A stretch of DNA of 64,000 bases from contig NZ_CP135052.1 in assembly GCF_029193595.2 (NCBI RefSeq), positions 1,426,001-1,490,000 on the forward strand, in the 5' to 3' direction. This document shows positions 1 to 9,334 of the stretch, piece after piece (position 1 is the first letter of the stretch; the number at the start of each line of letters is the position of its first letter). The translations under genes and the position numbers were made by a program. The notes under the pieces are model-generated. The model did not search any database, was not told where the DNA came from, and worked only from the letters and a program-made list of their open reading frames with translations. The stretch comes from Providencia hangzhouensis. GTDB lineage: Bacteria; Pseudomonadota; Gammaproteobacteria; Enterobacterales; Enterobacteriaceae.

Positions 1-1
1 A

Positions 2-475
2 CCTTATAATGGGTTTAGCCTTGATTTCACAATCGATTTTCAGCATCCAGCGATTGATAGTAGCACACAACGCTACTCACTTGATTTCTCAGCGGAATCA
101 TTTGTAAATCAAATAAGCCGCGCGCGTACTTTTGGCTTTATGCGTGATATTGAATATCTGCAATCAAAAGGCTTATGCTTAGGCGGTAGTTTCGACTGCG
201 CCATCGTTGTTGATGACTATAAAGTTCTTAACGAAGATGGCTTACGTTTTGAAGATGAATTCGTTCGTCACAAAATGTTGGATGCAATTGGTGATTTATT
301 CATGTGTGGGCACAATATTATTGGCGCATTCACGGCGTTTAAATCAGGCCATGCATTGAATAACAAGCTATTACAAGCAGTTTTGGCGAAAGAATCAGCT
401 TGGGATCTCGTCACATTTGAAGACGAAGCTCAATTGCCTGTCGCATTCAAAGCACCTTCAACGGTGTTTGCATAA
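2..475 (+). CDS. lpxC: UDP-3-O-acyl-N-acetylglucosamine deacetylase, C-terminal part
   Basis: This is the last 157 codons of LpxC, the zinc deacetylase that commits UDP-acyl-GlcNAc to lipid A synthesis in the cytoplasm; the start lies left of the window (E. coli protein about 305 aa). The frame is open from base 2 and contains the family's [12 protein letters not shown] segment, whose His and Asp are zinc ligands, and the later FKSGHALNN segment with the catalytic His. It precedes secM-secA as in E. coli, but an oppositely oriented DUF721 gene sits between. Identification by residue-level similarity to E. coli LpxC is firm. Confidence 0.95.
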   Translation, partial: PYNGFSLDFTIDFQHPAIDSSTQRYSLDFSAESFVNQISRARTFGFMRDIEYLQSKGLCLGGSFDCAIVVDDYKVLNEDGLRFEDEFVRHKMLDAIGDLFMCGHNIIGAFTAFKSGHALNNKLLQAVLAKESAWDLVTFEDEAQLPVAFKAPSTVFA

Positions 476-513
476 AATTTGATTATGCAGCTATCTTCGA
501 GAACTGATCGAAT

Positions 514-1035
514 TTAGCCTTTTCTGTTGGTTGCGCTAGTACTCTCTCCGGCTAGTGCAGCCAGCCGCTCAAACCTTTCTTTTAATCCTTTCGGGCTATT
601 TTCGGCTAATTTCAAAAGCGCTTGTGCAGTTTGTGGACTTATCTGACGTTCGTTCATTTTTTGACTTATTGAGACTGTTTGCTTAGTTAGTGAACTATTT
701 TGTCTCGATTTTCGCATAAGATCGGGATTGATTCTGATGTCGATAGAGGATAAAGATGGTAGAATGGACGTTCTTAATGCAGAAAGAAGATTGATTTTTT
801 CGTAATTAAGTCGGGTCATCCAACTGGCGTTTGCCACTTCAATGACCATAACATTATTACGATAGTTTGCAACACGGCACATGGGTTTGATTTCAGCCGG
901 CAGTAATCCTTTTACAGCACGATTCAGTTTGATAATCGCTTTTGCATTACGCTGAATAGTTTGTAAAGTGTTTGATGATGTTGCCAATGAGCCTTCAAGA
1001 ACATCAAAAAGTGCTTGTGGATGACTATCTCTCAT
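514..1035 (-). CDS. DciA-like DUF721 protein
   Basis: A 173-aa protein of the DUF721 family. In other bacteria (Pseudomonas, Vibrio) DciA proteins load or activate the replicative helicase DnaB and are often encoded next to lpxC/secA, as here. The N-terminal half (from MRDSHPQALFDVL) has the DUF721 pattern with a NASWMTRLNYEKINLL segment; the C-terminal 60 residues are polar and probably disordered. The frame extends to a TTG at 1062, but the ATG at 1035 has a GGAG six bases upstream and matches the family N-terminus, so I prefer it. Convergent with lpxC and divergent from secM, 75 bases apart from the chosen secM start. Enterobacteria usually use DnaC instead, so its role here is uncertain. 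Confidence 0.75.
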   Translation of the reverse strand: MRDSHPQALFDVLEGSLATSSNTLQTIQRNAKAIIKLNRAVKGLLPAEIKPMCRVANYRNNVMVIEVANASWMTRLNYEKINLLSALRTSILPSLSSIDIRINPDLMRKSRQNSSLTKQTVSISQKMNERQISPQTAQALLKLAENSPKGLKERFERLAALAGESTSATNRKG

Positions 1036-1110
1036 TTTTAGCTCCAGCTGAGAATGAAACAACGAATTGCAAATAATAATTTTGTCACTTATTCATTATA
1101 TAAGAGTTTG

Positions 1111-1641
1111 ATGGGCATTTTAAATTTTTGGCGACAACTTGGTAGAAAATACTTTTGGTCCCACCTGCTATTAGGTGTGGTTGCCACAGGTGTCGGCTTG
1201 CCTACAATTTTAAATGCGTTATCAGATTCTCAACATACACAGGTTAACTCTTCTCCAGTTAATCGCCAAAGCCAAGCTGTGAATGCTTTTGACAATTTAT
1301 TTGCTCAACAGAATTCCCAACGCTCTTCGTCATCATCGTCATCTTATTCAGTAAATTACTGGCAGCAACATGCGGTAAGAAACGTTATTCGGCAGTTAAC
1401 TTTTGCTTTTTCGGCGACAGAAGACGATGATGTAAACGCTGCAACAGAAGAGACTGAACAGCTTATTGCCCCACAACTGATGTTAGACACGCTGTATGCC
1501 ATGTTAGCACAGCGTTCACTTCAGTGGGATGAAAGTGTTATTCAATTTAGTCATTATAACTATCCTCATATTATTGCCTATCAACCTGCAATTTGGATTG
1601 CTCAAGTTCACGGCATTCGTGCCGGCCCGTTAACAGTTTAA
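1111..1641 (+). CDS. secM: Secretion monitor SecM, with Tyr in the arrest peptide
   Basis: A 176-aa secreted regulatory peptide whose own translation arrest reports Sec activity and raises secA translation. The N-terminus (MGILNFWRQLGRKYFW, then a hydrophobic segment) matches E. coli SecM, which fixes the start at 1111; the frame itself opens at 1054. An internal Ser-rich run and YSVNYWQQHAVRNVIRQL follow. The arrest motif is YQPAIWIAQVHGIRAGP (codons 1579-1629), three codons before LTV-stop, matching the E. coli FxxxxWIxxxxGIRAGP except for Tyr in place of the first Phe. secA starts 97 bases downstream. Confidence 0.92.
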   Translation: MGILNFWRQLGRKYFWSHLLLGVVATGVGLPTILNALSDSQHTQVNSSPVNRQSQAVNAFDNLFAQQNSQRSSSSSSSYSVNYWQQHAVRNVIRQLTFAFSATEDDDVNAATEETEQLIAPQLMLDTLYAMLAQRSLQWDESVIQFSHYNYPHIIAYQPAIWIAQVHGIRAGPLTV

Positions 1642-1735
1642 TCTTCATTCATGGTAAAACAGCTCATCGTTGTGCTGTTTTACGTCATAAAATTTATAAA
1701 AATTTAAAGTAATTAATTGATTATTAGAGATTAAA
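1637..1735 (+). promoter_or_regulatory. secM-secA intergenic structure that can hide the secA ribosome binding site
   Basis: A 10-bp perfect stem lies at 1654-1663 / 1674-1683 (GTAAAACAGC and its complement). Around it, TTTAATCT at 1637-1644, overlapping the secM stop codon, is complementary to AGATTAAA at 1728-1735, just upstream of the secA ATG and overlapping its weak AGAGA ribosome binding site. A ribosome stalled at the GIRAGP proline codon (1627-1629) would cover the left arm and free the right one, the known logic of SecM control in E. coli. The pairing is read directly; the function is inferred. Confidence 0.6.
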
Positions 1736-1737
1736 AT

Positions 1738-4449
1738 ATGTTAACAAAGATTTTGACCAAAGTTTTTGGTAGCCGTAATGACCGTACGTTGCGCCGTTTA
1801 CGTAAAGAAGTTGAAAAAATTAACCGTCTTGAACCCGATTTCGAAAAGTTATCTGATGATGAGTTAAAAGCAAAAACGGTGGAATTTCGTGAGCGTTTAA
1901 CGAAAGGTGAAAGTTTAGAAAGTATCATCCCTGAGGCATTTGCAACTGTTCGTGAAGCAAGTAAACGTGTATTTGGTATGCGCCACTTTGATGTACAGCT
2001 TATCGGTGGAATGGTACTAAACGAACGCTGTATCGCAGAGATGCGTACAGGGGAAGGTAAAACTTTAACAGCAACATTACCTGCTTATATCAACGCATTA
2101 AGTGGTAAAGGGGTTCACGTAGTTACGGTGAATGATTACTTAGCCAAACGTGATGCTGAAAATAACCGTCCATTATTTGAATTCTTAGGCTTAACTGTGG
2201 GTATCAACCTGCCAGGCATGGCTCCGCCTGCAAAACGTGAAGCATATGCGGCAGATATTACTTACGGTACTAATAATGAATTTGGTTTCGACTACCTACG
2301 TGACAACATGGCGTTTAGCCCTGAAGAGCGTGTTCAGCGTAAATTGCATTATGCTTTGGTGGATGAGGTTGACTCCATTCTTATCGATGAAGCGCGTACA
2401 CCACTGATTATTTCAGGTCCTGCAGAAGACAGTTCTGAACTGTACCAAAAAGTTGATAAACTTATTCCATATCTTCAACGTCAAGAGAAAGAAGATTCAG
2501 ATACTTTCCAAGGGGAAGGCCATTTTTCTGTCGATGAAAAATCGCGTCAAGTGACTATAACTGAACGTGGACTGGTGTTAATCGAAGAGCTTCTAGCAAA
2601 AGAAGGTTTAATGGATGAAGGAGAGTCTTTATATTCACCTTCTAATATCATGTTAATGCACCATGTGATGGCGGGCTTACGTGCTCATGCGCTATTTACC
2701 TTAGACGTTGATTATATTGTAAAAGACGGTCAAATTGTTATTGTTGATGAACACACTGGCCGTACAATGGAAGGGCGTCGTTGGTCTGACGGCTTACACC
2801 AAGCAGTAGAAGCGAAAGAAGGCGTTGAAATTCAAAACGAAAACCAAACCTTGGCTTCAATTACTTTCCAGAACTATTTCCGTTTATATGAAAAGCTTGC
2901 AGGTATGACAGGTACTGCGGATACCGAAGCTTTTGAGTTTAGCTCAATTTATAAACTCGATACAATTGTTATCCCAACTAACCGCCCAATGGTGCGTAAA
3001 GATTTACCTGACCTCGTTTATATGAACGAAGCTGATAAGTTTGCAGCAATTATTGAAGATATTCGTGAAAGAACTGCCAATGGGCAACCCGTTCTTGTTG
3101 GTACAATTTCAATCGAAAAATCCGAATTGATTTCGAATGCGTTGAAAAAAGCTAAAATTGCTCATAATGTTTTGAATGCAAAATTCCATGCAATGGAAGC
3201 TGACATCATTGCGAATGCGGGTCAAGCTGGAGCTGTAACGATCGCAACTAATATGGCCGGTCGTGGTACTGACATCATGCTAGGTGGTAGCTGGCAAACT
3301 GAGGTTGCTGCATTAGAAGAGCCAACTCAAGAGCAAATTGATGAAATCAAAGCAAACTGGAAAGTTCGCCATGACGCTGTTTTAGCAGCAGGTGGTTTAC
3401 ATATTATTGGTACAGAACGTCATGAGTCACGTCGTATCGATAACCAGTTACGTGGTCGTGCCGGTCGTCAAGGGGATGCGGGTTCATCTCGTTTTTACTT
3501 ATCAATGGAAGATGCGCTGATGCGTATTTTTGCTTCAGACCGCGTTACTGGCATGATGAAAAAGTTAGGTATGAAGCCGGGTGAAGCGATTGAACACCCA
3601 TGGGTGACCAAGGCTATTGCTAATGCGCAACGTAAAGTTGAAAGCCGTAACTTTGATATCCGTAAACAATTACTTGAGTATGATGATGTTGCTAGTGACC
3701 AACGTCGTGCGATTTATACTCAGCGTAATGAACTACTGGATGGCGGTGATATTAAAGAAACGGTTGATAGCATTCGTGAAGATGTATTAACCACAACGAT
3801 GGATGCCTATATTCCACCTCAATCACTTGAAGAAATGTGGGATATCGAAGGGCTACATCAGCGTTTAGTCAATGATTTTGACCTCGATTTACCAATCAAA
3901 GAGTGGTTAGATAAAGAGCCAGAGTTACACGAAGAAACATTACGTGAACGTATTATGGCAAAAGCGATTGAAGTTTATGATCGTAAAGAAGAAATTGTTG
4001 GCGCGGAAGCGATGCGTAATTTCGAAAAAGGTGTCATGTTGCAAACATTAGACACGTTATGGAAAGAGCACTTAGCGTCAATGGATTACTTACGTCAAGG
4101 TATTCATTTGCGTGGTTATGCGCAAAAAGATCCTAAGCAAGAATACAAACGTGAATCTTTCAGTATGTTTGCTAACATGCTTGAAGCATTGAAATATGAA
4201 GTGATTAGTACTTTATCTAAGGTACAAGTTCGTTTACCTGAAGAGGTTGAAGCATTAGAACAACAGCGTCGTGAAGAAGCTGAGCGTTTAGCGAAAAGGC
4301 AACAATTAAGCCATGAAGCTGGCGCTGAATCTTTAATGACTGAAACCGAAGCTAAAATTGCAACCCAAGGTCACAAAATTGGCCGTAATGACCCTTGTCC
4401 TTGTGGTTCGGGTAAAAAATACAAGCAATGCCATGGCCGTTTAAATTAA
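1738..4449 (+). CDS. secA: Protein translocase ATPase SecA
   Basis: A 903-aa motor ATPase (E. coli 901) that drives preproteins through SecYEG. Walker A MRTGEGKT is near residue 102, the DEVD Walker B near 209, and the second helicase half contains the GRGTDI and RGRAGRQGD motifs. The C-terminus carries the zinc-binding, SecB-interacting tail [13 protein letters not shown] (Cys887, Cys889, Cys898, His899). It follows secM, with a stem-loop able to control its translation, and is closed by a strong terminator before mutT. Nothing is missing. Confidence 0.98.
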   Translation: MLTKILTKVFGSRNDRTLRRLRKEVEKINRLEPDFEKLSDDELKAKTVEFRERLTKGESLESIIPEAFATVREASKRVFGMRHFDVQLIGGMVLNERCIAEMRTGEGKTLTATLPAYINALSGKGVHVVTVNDYLAKRDAENNRPLFEFLGLTVGINLPGMAPPAKREAYAADITYGTNNEFGFDYLRDNMAFSPEERVQRKLHYALVDEVDSILIDEARTPLIISGPAEDSSELYQKVDKLIPYLQRQEKEDSDTFQGEGHFSVDEKSRQVTITERGLVLIEELLAKEGLMDEGESLYSPSNIMLMHHVMAGLRAHALFTLDVDYIVKDGQIVIVDEHTGRTMEGRRWSDGLHQAVEAKEGVEIQNENQTLASITFQNYFRLYEKLAGMTGTADTEAFEFSSIYKLDTIVIPTNRPMVRKDLPDLVYMNEADKFAAIIEDIRERTANGQPVLVGTISIEKSELISNALKKAKIAHNVLNAKFHAMEADIIANAGQAGAVTIATNMAGRGTDIMLGGSWQTEVAALEEPTQEQIDEIKANWKVRHDAVLAAGGLHIIGTERHESRRIDNQLRGRAGRQGDAGSSRFYLSMEDALMRIFASDRVTGMMKKLGMKPGEAIEHPWVTKAIANAQRKVESRNFDIRKQLLEYDDVASDQRRAIYTQRNELLDGGDIKETVDSIREDVLTTTMDAYIPPQSLEEMWDIEGLHQRLVNDFDLDLPIKEWLDKEPELHEETLRERIMAKAIEVYDRKEEIVGAEAMRNFEKGVMLQTLDTLWKEHLASMDYLRQGIHLRGYAQKDPKQEYKRESFSMFANMLEALKYEVISTLSKVQVRLPEEVEALEQQRREEAERLAKRQQLSHEAGAESLMTETEAKIATQGHKIGRNDPCPCGSGKKYKQCHGRLN

Positions 4450-4472
4450 TTCAACATTCACTCATTAATATA

Positions 4473-4498
4473 AAAAAGGCGGGGTAACCCGCCTTTTT
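4473..4498 (+). terminator. Rho-independent terminator after secA
   Basis: Eleven-bp stem AAAAAGGCGGG / CCCGCCTTTTT around a GTAA loop, ending in a T run, 24 bases after the secA stop. mutT starts only 12 bases later, so mutT expression needs readthrough or a promoter inside this stretch. Confidence 0.9.
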
Positions 4499-4510
4499 GA
4501 CGAAAAAATT

Positions 4511-4924
4511 ATGGAAAAAAAACATTTGCATATCGCTGCTGGGATTATTCGTAACCTAGAGCAAAAAATTTTTATTACTAAACGGCCAGAAGGCACGCAT
4601 ATGGCTGGTTTTTGGGAATTTCCCGGTGGGAAACTTGAAGTTAATGAATCTCCTGAAGCCGCTTTAATTCGCGAACTTGAAGAAGAAGTTGGAATTGTAG
4701 TGACTAAGAACGAGTTACTTCATCGGGTTGACCATGAGTTTGATGACCGTTTCATTACACTCTATTTTTTTATGGTATCTTCATGGGAAAATGAACCGTA
4801 TGGTAGAGAAGGGCAGGATTCGCGTTGGGTTTCTCAGCATGAGCTTAAAGCTGAAGAATTTCCCCCAGCAAACCGTATCATTGTTGATTTATTAACACAG
4901 AGAAGTGATCAACATAATAGCTGA
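4511..4924 (+). CDS. mutT: 8-oxo-dGTP diphosphatase MutT
   Basis: A 137-aa Nudix hydrolase that removes 8-oxo-dGTP from the nucleotide pool to prevent A:T to C:G transversions. The full Nudix box GX5EX7REUXEEXGU lies at residues 40-62 (G40, E46, R54-E55, E58-E59, G61). The length is close to that of E. coli MutT (129 aa), and the position directly after secA is as in E. coli. Only a weak A-rich ribosome binding site precedes the ATG. Confidence 0.95.
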   Translation: MEKKHLHIAAGIIRNLEQKIFITKRPEGTHMAGFWEFPGGKLEVNESPEAALIRELEEEVGIVVTKNELLHRVDHEFDDRFITLYFFMVSSWENEPYGREGQDSRWVSQHELKAEEFPPANRIIVDLLTQRSDQHNS

Positions 4925-4931
4925 TAATGAT

Positions 4932-4971
4932 ATTAAGTGGAAAATACACAATAATATATTTTCCACTTAAT
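4932..4971. terminator. Bidirectional stem-loop between mutT and yacG
   Basis: A 15-bp perfect inverted repeat (4932-4946 / 4957-4971) with a 10-base loop lies between the convergent genes mutT and yacG. The arms are AT-rich at their ends and give short T tails in both directions, as in a bidirectional terminator. Confidence 0.75.
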
Positions 4972-4993
4972 TTACGATGTCACGACTTATACA

Positions 4994-5191
4994 TTATTTA
5001 TCTGGTTGTTCACTCCAGTCATCGCTGTCAGAAATATCCCCTTGACTCGCAATTCGTTTTTCTTCACTAGCCCATTCACCAAGGTCAATAAGTTGACAAC
5101 GCTTACTACAAAATGGCCGGAACGGGCTATTTTCATTCCAAACAACTATTTTTTTACATGTAGGGCAATTAACTTCAATGATTTCACTCAT
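4994..5191 (-). CDS. yacG: DNA gyrase inhibitor YacG, zinc-binding
   Basis: A 65-aa protein with a treble-clef-like zinc site CPTC...CSKRC (Cys9, Cys12, Cys28, Cys32) and a conserved acidic tail ([14 protein letters not shown]). E. coli YacG binds GyrB and inhibits gyrase. It is the last gene of a coaE-zapD-yacG operon on the minus strand, 16 bases after zapD, the same order as in E. coli. Confidence 0.93.
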   Translation of the reverse strand: MSEIIEVNCPTCKKIVVWNENSPFRPFCSKRCQLIDLGEWASEEKRIASQGDISDSDDWSEQPDK

Positions 5192-5207
5192 AAAAATATT
5201 TCTCTAG

Positions 5208-5966
5208 CTAGCAACAGGATAACTCAAAATTAATAATATCGGGGAGTATACCATTCTCACTGTCGATATGTAGAAAACGTAGTGCGAATCGTGTTTTGTG
5301 GCCAGAGATTTGTGGGTATACCAAGTGTTCTGCAGTTAACTTGATGCGTAGCAGTTCTTTACCTTCTACGTTGTCTTGATAAAAACCATTATGAGACTCT
5401 TTTTGTTCAAAGATTCCATTTTGCCGAATTAGTGTTAGAACAGTTTGCAATGCATCATTGAGTGGGTCGAGGCTTTGCAACCAGCCACTAATGACCTTGT
5501 CTCGTTCAGTTTGTGGGATATTTAACCAAAGTTGTAAAGTCGGTAGGTCGAAACTACAACAGCCACCAGGAATACTTAAACGTTGGCGTACCATACTAAT
5601 AATTTTATCTGTACGTAGATGGTGGCCAAAGCGTGCTGCGGACATTAAATGGGATGTTGTTTCTGATAATTGTTTTAGTAATGTAGATATTAATTGGTTA
5701 TCAGCGTTAGGAGCTTCTGCCCAATTAGATAGCCGAGTTCGTTGTTTTTCTAGTTCTTTTATAAGCTCAGAACGAACTTCTCCTCTATCTAGGATTTCAA
5801 TTAATTCTGAAACTGAGCGAAAAAAAGCAATACCAGTAGAGTAGGAGGTAATATTACTTAGCTCATAAATTTGAGATAAAAGTGTTTCAAGGCGCAACCA
5901 CGAACGAATTTTTTCATTCATTGGATATTCATAAGTAATCAAATTTGTTGTAATTAATTCGCCCAT
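5208..5966 (-). CDS. zapD: Cell division protein ZapD
   Basis: A 252-aa FtsZ-bundling factor (E. coli YacF/ZapD, 247 aa) that cross-links FtsZ filaments at the division ring. Recognisable segments are YPMNEKIRSWLRLETLL near the N-terminus, the invariant RQRLSIPGGCCSFDLPTL in the middle and HKTRFALRFL near the end, finishing in FELSCC. The N-terminus is about 6 residues longer than in E. coli. It lies 8 bases after coaE in the same operon. Confidence 0.95.
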   Translation of the reverse strand: MGELITTNLITYEYPMNEKIRSWLRLETLLSQIYELSNITSYSTGIAFFRSVSELIEILDRGEVRSELIKELEKQRTRLSNWAEAPNADNQLISTLLKQLSETTSHLMSAARFGHHLRTDKIISMVRQRLSIPGGCCSFDLPTLQLWLNIPQTERDKVISGWLQSLDPLNDALQTVLTLIRQNGIFEQKESHNGFYQDNVEGKELLRIKLTAEHLVYPQISGHKTRFALRFLHIDSENGILPDIINFELSCC

Positions 5967-5974
5967 TTCAATTC

Positions 5975-6592
5975 CTATTTTTTTATTTTTGCTAGTGTTA
6001 AGTACTGGTTATGAAGAATTGCTACCTTGTCAGAGAGATCCGTGCCATGAGTATGGTTTGTTATTATATCATTGGCATGATTAAGTCGTTTTTCACGACT
6101 AACTTGTGCATTAAGTATATTAGTTACTTGTTCTAAACTGGTCTTATCTCTTTTTAGGGTTCGTTGAATTTGTTCTTCCACAGTAACATCGACAACTAAT
6201 ACCCTATCAGCCAAATGATGAATATTATTTTCAATTAATAAAGGGACTACCCATAATACATAAGGGTAATCTATTTGTTGAAATTGTTTTTGCGTTTCTT
6301 GTTGAATCAATGGATGAAGTAGAGCATTCAGCCACTTTTTTTCATCGGGCTTAGAAAAAATAATGTCTCGTAAGCGTTGCCTATCTAGGCACCCGTTGGG
6401 AAGAATAATATCTTCACCGAAGTGATATCTAATGCTTTCAAGGGCTGGGCTGTTAGGCTCAACAACCTGTCGTGCAATCACATCGGCATCAACTAGGGGG
6501 ACTCCAAGTTTAGCAAACTCGTTTGCAACTGTTGTTTTACCACTTCCAATACCACCTGTTAAAGCAACTATATAAGGCATATGATTATTCAT
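5975..6592 (-). CDS. coaE: Dephospho-CoA kinase
   Basis: A 205-aa P-loop kinase that phosphorylates dephospho-CoA at the ribose 3'-OH, the last step of coenzyme A synthesis. The P-loop GGIGSGKTT is at residues 13-21, and DADVIARQVVEP follows near residue 36. First gene of coaE-zapD-yacG. The first ATG (6592) has a GAG a few bases upstream; an in-frame ATG four codons later gives a more E. coli-like N-terminus. guaC, which adjoins coaE in E. coli, is absent here. Confidence 0.94.
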   Translation of the reverse strand: MNNHMPYIVALTGGIGSGKTTVANEFAKLGVPLVDADVIARQVVEPNSPALESIRYHFGEDIILPNGCLDRQRLRDIIFSKPDEKKWLNALLHPLIQQETQKQFQQIDYPYVLWVVPLLIENNIHHLADRVLVVDVTVEEQIQRTLKRDKTSLEQVTNILNAQVSREKRLNHANDIITNHTHGTDLSDKVAILHNQYLTLAKIKK

Positions 6593-6730
6593 TTACTCGT
6601 TGAAAAAAAATAGATTACACTGAAATAAATCATTTGTCTTCATCCAAAGTTATATACTGTGAATAGTTTAAAAAAATATTATATAAAGTTGTTAGGGTAA
6701 AATGTAATATTCATATCCACATGAAATTAT

Positions 6731-7918
6731 TTATAGTTCAGTTATAACATTACCTAAATTAAATATCGGTAGATACATTGCTAACATGATCATTCCTACT
6801 AGGATGGCAATTAAAAGGAGTAAAATAGGTTCAATATTTTTTAGGTTTTTTTCAGTAATAAAAATATATTGCTCTGAATAATATTTGAATAAATACTTTG
6901 AAAAGTAGTGTATTTTTCCAGATTCTTCTGCAATAGACATTAGCTGTACAGATAAATCAGGAAAGAACTTGGTTCTCTTCATAGCATGGGACAGTAACTC
7001 TCCTTTATGTACCGATATATGCACGTGTTCACAGTCTTTTTTATATTGATGGTTATTGATAGTTTGAATTGTGCATTTTAAACATTCGGATAATGATAAG
7101 CCTACGTTAATTGTTGAGTACATCGTTAAAAAATACAAACTTAAGTTATGGAGTTGTAATGATTTTTTGAATATCGGTAGATGAATTATTGTGTTTTTTA
7201 ATAAAGATAATGTTTTTTCTTTGAATTTAAATACGAGAGGGAGAGAAAGTAAAAGAAAAGAAAATAAGTAAACTAAGTACTCTCTTAGAAAGCTTGAAAT
7301 AAAGGTTATGATTTTTGTAACGAGTGGTAATTCGTGTCTGGTATTTTGATAGATGTTTTCAAATTGAGGAACTACATAGACCATCATAATGATTAATAAC
7401 ATTATTGAAAATGAAGAAAGAATTATTGGGTATCGTATCGATTTACTGATGAGTAAAGACACTTTATTATTATGTTCCAATATTGAATTGATTGTACTAA
7501 AACTTTGTTCGTATTGCCCTGTTTTCTCGGCAATGGTAACAATGCTTATTATAGTATCATTAAATATTGTTGGGTGCTTCTTCAAATACTGTGAAAACTT
7601 CTCTCCTTTTTCTATATGAACTATCGAGTTTTCAATAATATCAATCCAAAAAGGAAGTTGGCAGTTGGTATGTAATATTTTTAAACATTGTACGAGATTA
7701 ATACCTGATGATGATAATAAAGATAACTGGTGGAAGAAATGAATTCGATAATTAATATTCTTTTTGTCCAATGAAAATAATGTTTTTAACTTTATTTGTA
7801 CAGGAATTAAATTTCTTTCAGATATGTTGATGAATGCATGTTTTTTGCTTTTTGCTATTAATGTGCTGTATGTTAATTGATTGTTAAAATCAATGGCGAT
7901 ATATGAATAAATAAACAT
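6731..7918 (-). CDS. hofC: Type IV pilus/type II secretion inner-membrane protein, PilC/GspF family
   Basis: A 395-aa membrane protein of the PilC/GspF family, the inner-membrane platform of type IV pilus and type II secretion machines. Two GspF-type domains are visible, each with HQLSLL- or LYFLTMYS-type segments followed by long hydrophobic helices (around residues 160-190, 210-230 and 365-385). It starts one base after the hofB stop, so the two are translationally linked. The hofB/hofC/ppdD block is noticeably more AT-rich in codon use than its flanks. Function in this organism is unproven; the E. coli locus is mostly silent. Confidence 0.85.
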   Translation of the reverse strand: MFIYSYIAIDFNNQLTYSTLIAKSKKHAFINISERNLIPVQIKLKTLFSLDKKNINYRIHFFHQLSLLSSSGINLVQCLKILHTNCQLPFWIDIIENSIVHIEKGEKFSQYLKKHPTIFNDTIISIVTIAEKTGQYEQSFSTINSILEHNNKVSLLISKSIRYPIILSSFSIMLLIIMMVYVVPQFENIYQNTRHELPLVTKIITFISSFLREYLVYLFSFLLLSLPLVFKFKEKTLSLLKNTIIHLPIFKKSLQLHNLSLYFLTMYSTINVGLSLSECLKCTIQTINNHQYKKDCEHVHISVHKGELLSHAMKRTKFFPDLSVQLMSIAEESGKIHYFSKYLFKYYSEQYIFITEKNLKNIEPILLLLIAILVGMIMLAMYLPIFNLGNVITEL

Positions 7919-7919
7919 G

Positions 7920-9320
7920 TTAATTTACTCCATTTCCGATGATAGAATAGATTTCTTGGAGAGTTGTCTCACTCATTTCAACGAGCTCTATTCCTGCATT
8001 AAAAAGGTTAACAAAATTACTTTGATTTTCTAATGTATTTTTTGTCAGTATTTCGCTAATATTGCTTTGATCTATATATTCATAAACAGCGGTTCTTCCC
8101 ATAAAACCAGAAAAACATAGCTCACACCCCTTTGAGGACCATTCATTAATTACACAGTTATTGTGTAATTTAGTTTTCTTAGGTGTTTTTTCTTTGCAGT
8201 GAGGGCAAAGTTTTCTTACTAATCTTTGTGCAATAACCATTTTCAAACATGATTTAAGTTGACTATTTTCTACTCCTAATTGGTTCATTCTCTCTATTGC
8301 ACTGAATGTACAATTGGTATGCAATGTCGACAAAACTAGATGGCCAGTTTGCGCTGCTCGAGTCGCGATCTTAGCTGTTTCTTCATCACGAATCTCACCG
8401 ATCATAATGACATCAGGGTCTTGTCGCAGTAGCGCCCTTAAAATAGAAGAAAAATTAAGTTTATATTTTTCATTGACTTGAGTTTGGTTGATTCCTTGTA
8501 ATGGAATTTCAATTGGGTCTTCAATGGTTGTTATATTTCTTGAGGATTGATTTAAATATTCTAAGTAGCTATAAAGAGTTACTGTTTTACCGCTTCCTGT
8601 CGGCCCTGTGACTAAAATTAATCCTTGTGGACGATTTAAATACTCTTTTAATAACTCTAGAAGGGAAGAGCACATCCCTATGTGCTCTAAAGAATATTTT
8701 AATTGTGTATTTAAAATACGTAAGACCAATTTTTCACCATGAATTGTCGGAATACTAGAAAGACGGATGCTATAGTTTTGTCCATCAAAGTACCAACTCA
8801 TTTGGCCATCTTGTGGAAATCTTTTCTCCGCGATATTCATTTTTGCCAATATTTTTATACGAGCAATAATTTCACTATTAATTTCGTAAGGTGGAGAAGG
8901 AATAAAATATAACTTTCCATCGACACGTAATCGAATTTTTAACCCTTGCTTAGTCGGCTCAAGGTGTATATCTGATGAGCGTTTATGAACTGCTGTTTTT
9001 AATAGCTCCTCAACAAAACTAATCGCAGGAGATGAAGTGCTTAATAGTTCGGGTTCTGGAGATTGATAACTACTTTCTTCCTCTTTTATTTCATGTATTG
9101 TATTATTAAAATAATGGTCTATTTTTTCTTTTGGCCAAATATCATAGCATACAGGGACACTAGCAATAAATTTTAATGTGGCTATCAAGTTGTCATCTGG
9201 TTTTTTAACAACAGCTATAGATAACCGTTTTTGATTATAATCGATGATTATAATGTAATTTCTATCACATATACTCTTAAGTTCTTTATAAATAAACTGC
9301 TCGTTTTTAGTCATGTTCAT
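7920..9320 (-). CDS. hofB: Type IV pilus assembly ATPase, PilB/GspE family
   Basis: A 466-aa secretion ATPase that powers pilin polymerisation. It has the N2 domain (SSDIHLEPTKQGLKIRLRVDGKL), Walker A GPTGSGKT near residue 240, an Asp box and Walker B (DPDVIMIGEIRDEETA), and a His box (TGHLVLSTLHTN). A C-terminal four-cysteine site (CPHC ... CELC) is typical of PilB/GspE. The start at 9320 has GGAAG seven bases upstream. ppdD, hofB and hofC are tightly spaced and oriented together. Confidence 0.88.
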   Translation of the reverse strand: MNMTKNEQFIYKELKSICDRNYIIIIDYNQKRLSIAVVKKPDDNLIATLKFIASVPVCYDIWPKEKIDHYFNNTIHEIKEEESSYQSPEPELLSTSSPAISFVEELLKTAVHKRSSDIHLEPTKQGLKIRLRVDGKLYFIPSPPYEINSEIIARIKILAKMNIAEKRFPQDGQMSWYFDGQNYSIRLSSIPTIHGEKLVLRILNTQLKYSLEHIGMCSSLLELLKEYLNRPQGLILVTGPTGSGKTVTLYSYLEYLNQSSRNITTIEDPIEIPLQGINQTQVNEKYKLNFSSILRALLRQDPDVIMIGEIRDEETAKIATRAAQTGHLVLSTLHTNCTFSAIERMNQLGVENSQLKSCLKMVIAQRLVRKLCPHCKEKTPKKTKLHNNCVINEWSSKGCELCFSGFMGRTAVYEYIDQSNISEILTKNTLENQSNFVNLFNAGIELVEMSETTLQEIYSIIGNGVN

Positions 9321-9334
9321 ATAAATACTTCCAG

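Noticed and set aside
5458..5844. A 128-codon frame opposite zapD
   Set aside because: Antisense shadow of a clearly identified gene.
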